A DNA stretch of 25,598 nucleotides from a virus, in IMG/VR virus record IMGVR_UViG_3300025647_004352, positions 1-25,598 of that record. The stretch is one strand, 5' to 3'. Shown piece by piece: positions 20,188-25,598 of the stretch (position 1 is its first letter; every line of letters starts with the position of its first letter). Below the pieces are notes generated by a model. The model saw only the letters and a program-made list of their open reading frames with translations, did no database searches and was not told the DNA's origin. The position numbers and the translations under genes are program-made.

Positions 20188-21079
20188 GGTAGAGCAAAAC
20201 TACCAAGAGAATCTACATATTTCATATAGCGGCCTAGTTCATTACGCCACCTGTCCTAGACAGTGGCAAGCTCTACATCTTACAAAAGAAGTACCAATGC
20301 CACCTTCTATCCATATGACATTTGGAACAGCAATACATGAGACTCTTCAATCATGGGTAGAGGTACTATATAATGGAAAGGTTAAAGATGCTAATGAAAT
20401 GAAACTTGATAGTATCTTATATGAAAATATGATAAAAACATACGTCAAGGATAAACAAAGAAACAATCTACAGGATTTTACTACTGCAGCTGAAATGCAA
20501 ACTTTCTACTTAGACGGTAAACACATTTTAGATTTTATAAAGAGAAAAAGAGCAGCATACTTTACAACTAAGGGAGTTTATTTGGCAGGCATAGAGACGG
20601 TTCTTTATAGAGAGTTACGCCCTAAGGTGTTCTTTAAAGGTAAAATTGATTTAGTATTTTATGATGAAAGAGTAGATAAATGGTTGATTGTAGATATTAA
20701 GACTTCTACTAAAGGTTGGAACCAGTACCAAAAAGCAGACGATAATAAAAAAGCACAAATACTTCTATACAGATACTTCTTTAGTAAGCAGTTTGATATT
20801 CCTCTAGATAAAATTGAAGTGCTTTACTTTATAGTAAAGAGGCAAGTACCTAAAGAAGCTGAATTTGCTTCAATGCAAAAAAGAGTACAGGAATTTATAC
20901 CTCCATCAGGCCCTAAAAAAATGAATCAAGCAGTTGCTCTACTAAGTAACTTTGTATCCCAAGCAGTAGGAGAGGATGGAAAACATATACACAAAAAATA
21001 CAGAACTACACCTTCAGTAGATGCGTGTAAATTTTGTGAGTTAAAGAAAAATAGGATATGTTCTGATGCTATTTTGTAA
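20141..21079 (+). CDS. PD-(D/E)XK nuclease, Cas4/RecB-like with Fe-S cysteines
   Basis: The protein has 312 aa with a GTG start at 20141, since no ATG lies before the first motif. ISYSGLVHYATCPRQWQALH (27-46) carries C38. FGTAIHETLQSW (61-72) has H66. KGKIDLVFYDERVDKWLIVDIKT (166-188) gives the catalytic D170 and D185-x-K187. KKAQILLYRYFF is the Q-x3-Y helix. C-terminal C296-x2-C299-x7-C307, together with C38, makes the four-Cys Fe-S site of Cas4 and AddB-type nucleases. It probably processes DNA ends in recombination, replication or packaging. The first 15 codons overlap the DUF3310 gene. Confidence 0.9.
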   Translation: MPKKIPKKVKEVWNHKVEQNYQENLHISYSGLVHYATCPRQWQALHLTKEVPMPPSIHMTFGTAIHETLQSWVEVLYNGKVKDANEMKLDSILYENMIKTYVKDKQRNNLQDFTTAAEMQTFYLDGKHILDFIKRKRAAYFTTKGVYLAGIETVLYRELRPKVFFKGKIDLVFYDERVDKWLIVDIKTSTKGWNQYQKADDNKKAQILLYRYFFSKQFDIPLDKIEVLYFIVKRQVPKEAEFASMQKRVQEFIPPSGPKKMNQAVALLSNFVSQAVGEDGKHIHKKYRTTPSVDACKFCELKKNRICSDAIL

Positions 21080-21082
21080 AAG

Positions 21083-21110
21083 GTATATATTTATATACGT
21101 AAAATAAAAA
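21083..21110 (+). promoter_or_regulatory. Palindrome overlapping a promoter-like element before the RHH gene
   Basis: GTATATA (21083-21089), TT, TATATAC (21092-21098) is a perfect palindrome. It covers the TATATTTATAT half of the shared element, and GTAAAATAAAAA follows to the AGTTATG start at 21114. Since the gene downstream encodes a ribbon-helix-helix protein, this is a plausible autoregulatory operator. Confidence 0.5.
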
Positions 21111-21113
21111 GTT

Positions 21114-21287
21114 ATGCGCAATAGTGATAAAAAACTAACCTCTGTTAGATTAGACCCAGAAGTTTATCAAGAATTCCAAATGCAATGCTTGAAAGATAGT
21201 TTTTCTTTCCAAAAGCTTGCGTCCCGTGCAATTTATCTTTATCTTAATGATAAGGACTTTAAACAAAAACTACATAAACAAAAATAA
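21114..21287 (+). CDS. Ribbon-helix-helix (Arc/MetJ-type) DNA-binding protein
   Basis: This 57-aa protein reads MRNSDKKLTSVRLDPEVYQE, then FQMQCLKDSFSFQKLASRAI and YLYLNDKDFKQKLHK. The beta strand KLTSVRLD followed by two helices with a hydrophobic S-F-x-K-L-x-x-R-A-I-x-L-Y-L pattern is the ribbon-helix-helix fold. RHH dimers bind palindromic DNA through the strand, and a perfect palindrome lies 16 bases upstream. Self-regulation and control of the following glycosyltransferases are inferred. The start has the AGTTATG context. Confidence 0.82.
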   Translation: MRNSDKKLTSVRLDPEVYQEFQMQCLKDSFSFQKLASRAIYLYLNDKDFKQKLHKQK

Positions 21288-21296
21288 ATTAGTTAC

Positions 21297-22745
21297 ATGA
21301 AAAATAAGTTTCGTTATTTAGAGCAAAAAGATCGGAAAAAGATTCTACTGTTATGTGATGATATTCGGATGCATTCCGGAGTAGGGAACATGGCCAAAGA
21401 GATGATAATATCAACAGCACACCACTTCAATTGGGTTAACCTAGGAGCAGCCATAAAACATCCAGAAGAAGGTAAGGTATTTGATATATCTGCGCAAGTA
21501 AATAAAGAAGCAGGGATAGAAGATTCTTTTATTAGGTTAATTCCTTGCTCAGGGTATGGAGATTCTAAGAAAATTAGAGAGATTATAAGTATTGAAAACC
21601 CTGATGCTATTTTTATTTTTACAGATCCTAGATACTGGACTTGGTTATTTGAAATAGAAAGAGAGATCAGATCTAAAATGCCAATTTTTTGGTTAAATAT
21701 TTGGGATGATTATCCAGCTCCTCTATACAATAAATCTTATTACGAATCTGTAGATGTTTTAATGGCTATCTCAAAACAAACAAAAAACATTAACGAAATC
21801 GTATTAGGAGAGAAATCTAAAGAAAAGTTAATTAAGTACGTACCTCATGGAATAAATGAGAAATCCTTCTACCCTATTAAAGCATCGCACCAAGATTATG
21901 GGAAAGTCCTAGAGTTTAAGAAAGCTATTTTAAAGAGCGAGGAAATAGAGTTTGTACTTTTTCATAACTCTAGAAACATTAGAAGAAAAAGTACAGCAGA
22001 TATTATTTTAGCATACAGGCACTTTTGTGACCTCATAGGAAAAGAGGCAGCTAAAAAATGTGCTTTCATCTTACATACAGATATACAAGACCAGCATGGA
22101 ACAGATCTCAAAGCAGTTAGAGAAGCTTTCTGTGATCCTAGTTATGTCAATGTATACTTCTCAACCGACAAAATAGAAGTAGCACAGCTAAACCTGCTCT
22201 ATAATATTGCTGATGCAACAATTATGCTCTCCTCAAACGAAGGTTGGGGATTATCATTGACCGAGTCATTAATTACCGGTACTATGGTTATTGCTAACGT
22301 AACAGGAGGTATGCAAGATCAGATGAGATTTGAAGGTCCGGACGGAGAATGGATAGATTTTACACCTGACTTTCCTTCTAACCATAGAGGGACAATTAAG
22401 CAATGTGGGGAATGGGCAGTACCGGTCTTTCCTTCTAACATTTCAGTAGCAGGCTCTATCCCAACACCTTATATTTTTGACGATAGATGCTCAGCAGAAG
22501 ATGGAGCACAGGGAATTTTAAAAGTATATAAAATGACTAAAGAGCAACGAGATGAAAATGGAATGAAAGGATATGAATGGGTAATAGGAGATGAGGCTAA
22601 TATGACAGCTCGTAAAATGGGACAAACTGCAATCGAGGTTATTGATGAAGGTTTTGACAAGTTTATTCCAAGAAAGTCTTTTGACTTTCATACAATAGAA
22701 GATAGGCCACCAAAATATATAGAGCATAAATTAACAGGGTACTAG
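21297..22745 (+). CDS. GT-B glycosyltransferase (GT4-like)
   Basis: The protein (482 aa) has two Rossmann-like halves. The first begins KILLLCDDIRMHSGVGNMAK (14-33), the usual glycine loop of GT4 enzymes. The second carries VLFHNSRNIRRKSTADIILA and the donor-site motif MLSSNEGWGLSLTESLITGT with the acidic E-x7-E equivalent (E-G-W-G-L-S-L-T-E). These retaining enzymes use NDP-sugars. The acceptor is unknown and could be a virion or tail glycan, a host surface sugar or DNA. The start is 9 bases after the RHH stop. It forms a sugar cluster with the genes at 22823 and 24572. Confidence 0.9.
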   Translation: MKNKFRYLEQKDRKKILLLCDDIRMHSGVGNMAKEMIISTAHHFNWVNLGAAIKHPEEGKVFDISAQVNKEAGIEDSFIRLIPCSGYGDSKKIREIISIENPDAIFIFTDPRYWTWLFEIEREIRSKMPIFWLNIWDDYPAPLYNKSYYESVDVLMAISKQTKNINEIVLGEKSKEKLIKYVPHGINEKSFYPIKASHQDYGKVLEFKKAILKSEEIEFVLFHNSRNIRRKSTADIILAYRHFCDLIGKEAAKKCAFILHTDIQDQHGTDLKAVREAFCDPSYVNVYFSTDKIEVAQLNLLYNIADATIMLSSNEGWGLSLTESLITGTMVIANVTGGMQDQMRFEGPDGEWIDFTPDFPSNHRGTIKQCGEWAVPVFPSNISVAGSIPTPYIFDDRCSAEDGAQGILKVYKMTKEQRDENGMKGYEWVIGDEANMTARKMGQTAIEVIDEGFDKFIPRKSFDFHTIEDRPPKYIEHKLTGY

Positions 22746-22822
22746 TATGCTGTTAATAAATAATTTCTATTGGAGTTCTGAAATTAAATCTTTAAATTAC
22801 TATAAATTAAAAAACTTACTAA

Positions 22823-24112
22823 ATGAATAAAATAAGTTGTGTTATATCAGCGCCTGCAGATACCTATTCTGGCTACGGAGGAAGATCTAGAGACTTTATC
22901 AAAGCAATTATAGAATCAAAACCTGATTGGGATGTAAAAATACTGCCACAACGGTGGGGAGAAACTAGGTGGGGCTACTTAAAAGATCATGAAAGAACAG
23001 ACCTCAGCTCTAGACTTATCCATCAACTAACTGAACAACCCGATATTTGGATACAAATCTCAATCCCTAACGAGTTCCAGAAAGTAGGGAAATACAACAT
23101 AGGAGTCACTGCAGGAATAGAAACCACTTTGTGTGATGTATCCTGGATAAGAGGAGCAAATAATATGGACCTACTTCTTGTTTCCTCTAATCATGCAGTA
23201 GAGTCATTTAATAGAAGTAAGTACAATGTACAAGATAACAATACCGGAAAGGTAACTGAAACAATCACTCTAACAACCAAGATAGAAGTGTTATTTGAAG
23301 GAGCAGATCTACAAAAATATTTTCAAACAAAGATAAAAAAAGACTCAGAACTAAATAAAACACTAGATAGCATACCTGAGACGTTCTGCTTCTTAACTAC
23401 AGGGCACTGGATGCAAGGAGATTTTGGAGAAGACAGAAAAAATATGGCATTTACTATAAAAGCTTTCTTAGAAACATTTAAAAATAAGACAAACCCTCCA
23501 GCACTGGTTATGAAATCCCATAGCGTAAATACTTCTATTCTAGACAGGGAGAGAATGTTAGATAAAATTAATGAAGTCAGGAGAACAGTAAAAGGTAAGT
23601 TACCCAATATTTACCTTATTCATGGAGAAGTATCTGATGAAGATATGAATCAGTTATACAATCATCCAAAAATCAAAGCTCTCGTTTCATTACCGAAAGG
23701 AGAAGGATTCGGTAGACCGTTCCTAGAATTTAGTTTGGTTAATAAACCAATTATAGCTTCTTCTTGGTCAGGGCAAACTGATTTCCTAGACAAAGAATTT
23801 GTTAGGTACATAAAGGGGGACTTAACAAACGTACATCCTTCCGCAGTGGTGCAGAATATTCTACTTAAAGAGAGTCAATGGTTTACTAGCGATCCAATTG
23901 ATGTAGGTAATGCATATAAGGAGGTATATAAGAATTACAAACAGTGGACTATAAATGCAAAAAGACAGGGACATAAGAGCAGAACAGAGTTTAGTTATGA
24001 AAAGATGGTAGAGACGTTAGATACCCTTCTAACACAGGCTGTACCTTCCTTTCCTAAACAAGTTCAATTAACTTTACCTAAAATAAAATTACCTGAATTA
24101 AAGAAGATATAA
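22823..24112 (+). CDS. Second GT-B glycosyltransferase (GT4-like)
   Basis: The protein (429 aa) starts ISCVISAPADTYSGYGGRSR with a short glycine-rich loop. It has a nucleotide-sugar site in ALVSLPKGEGFGRPFLEFSL (286-305, E-x7-E pattern) followed by VNKPIIASSWSGQTDFLD. It looks like a distant homologue of the gene before it, perhaps an old duplication, but the N-terminal halves are clearly different. The donor and acceptor are unknown. The 77-base gap before it contains only a doubtful 27-codon frame and an A-rich leader. Confidence 0.87.
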   Translation: MNKISCVISAPADTYSGYGGRSRDFIKAIIESKPDWDVKILPQRWGETRWGYLKDHERTDLSSRLIHQLTEQPDIWIQISIPNEFQKVGKYNIGVTAGIETTLCDVSWIRGANNMDLLLVSSNHAVESFNRSKYNVQDNNTGKVTETITLTTKIEVLFEGADLQKYFQTKIKKDSELNKTLDSIPETFCFLTTGHWMQGDFGEDRKNMAFTIKAFLETFKNKTNPPALVMKSHSVNTSILDRERMLDKINEVRRTVKGKLPNIYLIHGEVSDEDMNQLYNHPKIKALVSLPKGEGFGRPFLEFSLVNKPIIASSWSGQTDFLDKEFVRYIKGDLTNVHPSAVVQNILLKESQWFTSDPIDVGNAYKEVYKNYKQWTINAKRQGHKSRTEFSYEKMVETLDTLLTQAVPSFPKQVQLTLPKIKLPELKKI

Positions 24113-24113
24113 A

Positions 24114-24572
24114 ATGGACAAAGATAAACTAGTAGAATGCAAAAGATGCGGAGGTAACGCATGTTACGAACAACACTTAGAAGGAGGGGTAACCACTTGG
24201 TTAGATTTCGGGTGTGGATTTACTACTTCTACCTTAATGGTAAAAGGAAGTGAGATAATTCAACAAGCAGTAGAAACCTCTCCCGAATTGTATAAAGACT
24301 TAATGTTTGAAGACTCGGATAATAGAACCTGGCTACCGTCAACATTAACACTTCCGGGGAAAGGAATGGTATTTGTAGACGGAACAGCTAAAGATAGTTG
24401 GAGATGGGCTGCAGTTAGAGCAATCCCCTTAGAGGAGGAAGATAAAAAAGTATCTAAAGAACAGACTCATAAAATGGATATGAAAAATGTAAAGTACTTT
24501 GCTGAAAAAGATTTTATGGAAGCTTGTGACTTTATCGAAATGTTCGAAATAGATACTGTAGAGGGCCTGTAA
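24114..24572 (+). CDS. Hypothetical protein with N-terminal zinc-binding motif (152 aa)
   Basis: The first residues hold CKRCGGNACYE (9-19) and then WLDFGCGFTTSTLM (29-42), three or four cysteines that fit a small zinc ribbon. The rest is acidic and mixed alpha/beta, with GKGMVFVDGTAKDSWRWAAV (82-101) looking like a conserved core. I do not recognise its activity. It is sandwiched between a glycosyltransferase (one base upstream) and the sugar dehydratase (one-base overlap, TAATG), so it is surely co-expressed with them. Confidence 0.78.
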   Translation: MDKDKLVECKRCGGNACYEQHLEGGVTTWLDFGCGFTTSTLMVKGSEIIQQAVETSPELYKDLMFEDSDNRTWLPSTLTLPGKGMVFVDGTAKDSWRWAAVRAIPLEEEDKKVSKEQTHKMDMKNVKYFAEKDFMEACDFIEMFEIDTVEGL

Positions 24573-25501
24573 TGAAGAATAAAAAAATATTCATAACTGG
24601 AGGAGCTGGTTTTCTAGGAAAACACCTAGTCAAGCACTATTATAAGGATAATGAAGTTACTATATACTCCAGAGATGAGGCTAAGCACTACTACCTTAAG
24701 AAAGAATTCCCAAATATCAACTGCGTTATAGGAGATATTCGCAATTTTGATCTTCTTAAAAGAGCAAGTATAGGGCACGATTTAGGAATATTTACTGCTT
24801 CTTTAAAACAAATAGAGGCTGTAGATCAAAATGTAGAAGAGAGTATAAAAGTTTTAATAGATGGTGCTATCAATTCAAGAAGAGCAGCAGAAGAAAATAA
24901 ATTCGAAGCAGCATGCTTTATATCCTCAGACAAATCGAGAGCAGCAACTACTCTGTACGGTGCAATGAAGTTTGTAGCAGGAGAATCGTTTATAGTTAAT
25001 TCTGAAAAATCTAATGTAAGACTTTCTACTGCGATATATGGGAATGTACTCAACTCCACAGGAAGTATAATACCCTTAATATGGGAGTCTATCAAGAAAA
25101 AATACCCACTAACTCTATACTCTAATAATATGACTCGCTTTATGATTTCTATAGAACAGGCTATAGATTTGATAGAAGAATCTCTTAAACTAAGTGGATA
25201 TAATATAATTCCGGATATACCAGCTTTTAGAGTTAAAGATTTGTTTGAGATATACCAAGAAGAGTTCGGCTTAGAGTACAAAATAGGTCAACCTAGAATT
25301 TCAGAAAAACTGCATGAAATGATGTTTTCTATAGAGGAGTCTACTAGAGTTAAAAAACATAACAAAACCTACTTAATGCATTACCGGGACATAGCAGGAG
25401 AAGAATTACCTTTTAGAGAATTTACAAGTGATAAAGTCTGTGTAACTAAGGAAGATTTAAAGCAACTTTTACACGACAGTAACTACTTTAAGCCACACTA
25501 A
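24572..25501 (+). CDS. NDP-sugar 4,6-dehydratase-like SDR (CapD/FnlA/PseB type)
   Basis: The 309-aa extended short-chain dehydrogenase begins KKIFITGGAGFLGKHLVKHY (4-23) with the G-x2-G-x2-G NAD site. SSDKSRAATTLYGAMK (118-133) has the catalytic Y129-x3-K133 and the S-S-D-K variant of the S-T-D-K motif of UDP-GlcNAc 4,6-dehydratases such as PseB and FlaA1. These enzymes convert UDP-GlcNAc to 4-keto-6-deoxy sugars for polysaccharides or protein glycans. The shorter C-terminal domain fits that family (about 320 aa). With two glycosyltransferases just upstream it forms a sugar-supply unit. Sugar type is not fixed by the sequence. Confidence 0.88.
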   Translation: MKNKKIFITGGAGFLGKHLVKHYYKDNEVTIYSRDEAKHYYLKKEFPNINCVIGDIRNFDLLKRASIGHDLGIFTASLKQIEAVDQNVEESIKVLIDGAINSRRAAEENKFEAACFISSDKSRAATTLYGAMKFVAGESFIVNSEKSNVRLSTAIYGNVLNSTGSIIPLIWESIKKKYPLTLYSNNMTRFMISIEQAIDLIEESLKLSGYNIIPDIPAFRVKDLFEIYQEEFGLEYKIGQPRISEKLHEMMFSIEESTRVKKHNKTYLMHYRDIAGEELPFREFTSDKVCVTKEDLKQLLHDSNYFKPH

Positions 25502-25519
25502 GTATAATTCTCAATACCG

Positions 25520-25540
25520 AACTTTATTGTAAATAAAGTT
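25520..25540 (+). promoter_or_regulatory. Perfect 9-bp inverted repeat (operator or terminator)
   Basis: AACTTTATT (25520-25528), GTA, AATAAAGTT (25532-25540) is a perfect inverted repeat between the dehydratase stop and the next start. The following bases are not a T-run, so a simple terminator is less likely than an operator or an RNA-processing stem. A weak TATATAAAAG element lies just after (25549-25558). Confidence 0.5.
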
Positions 25541-25576
25541 GTAGACACTATATAAAAGTACTATATTATTATTATT

Positions 25577-25598
25577 ATGAAAATAAGTTATGGAATAA
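25577..25598 (+). CDS. Start of a possible next gene (cut at window end)
   Basis: ATG 25577 follows a promoter-like stretch and reads MKISYGI to the window end. Only seven codons are visible, so neither coding nor product can be judged. An out-of-frame ATG at 25590 would stop at once, so it is not the start. Confidence 0.3.

Noticed and set aside
22747-22830. 27-codon frame between the two glycosyltransferases
   Set aside because: It overlaps the next start, is very short and has only AT-driven composition (Asn/Leu/Lys).
24826-25281. Minus-strand open frame opposite the sugar dehydratase
   Set aside because: The + strand protein has full SDR motifs. The antisense frame has no motif, and no other gene in the window is on the minus strand.
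1-25598. CRISPR array, insertion sequence, integrase or attachment site
   Set aside because: I see no direct repeat series with spacers, no transposase or recombinase motifs and no tRNA-flanked duplication.

Overview
The window is a continuous piece of an AT-rich double-stranded DNA phage genome, or a very phage-like element. About 43 genes all lie on the + strand, tightly packed, often overlapping by 1-11 bases. Hallmarks are a family A DNA polymerase without a 5' nuclease domain, a GH19 endolysin with holin and spanin-like neighbours, a DUF3310 protein, a Cas4/RecB-type nuclease, an HNH homing-type endonuclease and many tiny hypothetical genes. The host is probably a member of Bacteroidota (for example Flavobacteriia). 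This rests on recognised DUF4494-like and DUF6952-like proteins, an Hc1-type histone-like protein, an SPase site ending in AFSQ, and genes that mostly lack Shine-Dalgarno sequences. No integrase or structural genes are visible, so lifestyle and exact taxon cannot be read here.

Region 1 (1-8903) is dominated by 7-deazaguanine metabolism: queE (cut by the window start), folE, a DpdA/TGT-like transglycosylase and a complete queF with its catalytic Cys. Among them sit a phosphoribosyltransferase, a MazG-like pyrophosphohydrolase, a PurN-like formyltransferase, a P-loop kinase-like protein, an SNase-like nuclease and a mannose-6-phosphate-isomerase-type cupin. Together they suggest synthesis of preQ0, its reduction to preQ1, and insertion of a 7-deazaguanine into phage DNA. 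The formyltransferase is a candidate for a further, possibly undescribed, decoration. queD and queC are not in the window.

Region 2 (8912-11608) holds a terminator, a promoter-like element, a small hypothetical gene and DNA polymerase I. Region 3 (11696-15128) has a DXD glycosyltransferase and a chaperone island of Hsp20, GroES and GroEL, followed by a histone-like gene. A GC-rich structured segment (15129-15306) follows. Region 4 (15307-18300) runs from small genes to a lysis module: small membrane protein, GH19 endolysin, holin-like protein, a 44-residue possible gene remnant and two strongly overlapping membrane/coiled-coil genes resembling a spanin pair. Region 5 (18332-21287) has a large coiled-coil membrane protein, DUF6952-like and DUF3310 proteins, an Fe-S PD-(D/E)XK nuclease and a ribbon-helix-helix regulator behind a palindrome. 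Region 6 (21297-25501) has two GT-B glycosyltransferases, a zinc-ribbon-like protein and a CapD/PseB-type NDP-sugar dehydratase. A new gene may begin at 25577.

Two sequence-wide signals run through the window. One is a promoter-like element (TATWTT, about four bases, then TAAAATAAAA-like sequence) in front of many transcription blocks, several times enclosed in an inverted repeat. The other is the start context AGTTATG, where AGTTAT abuts the start codon in place of a Shine-Dalgarno sequence.
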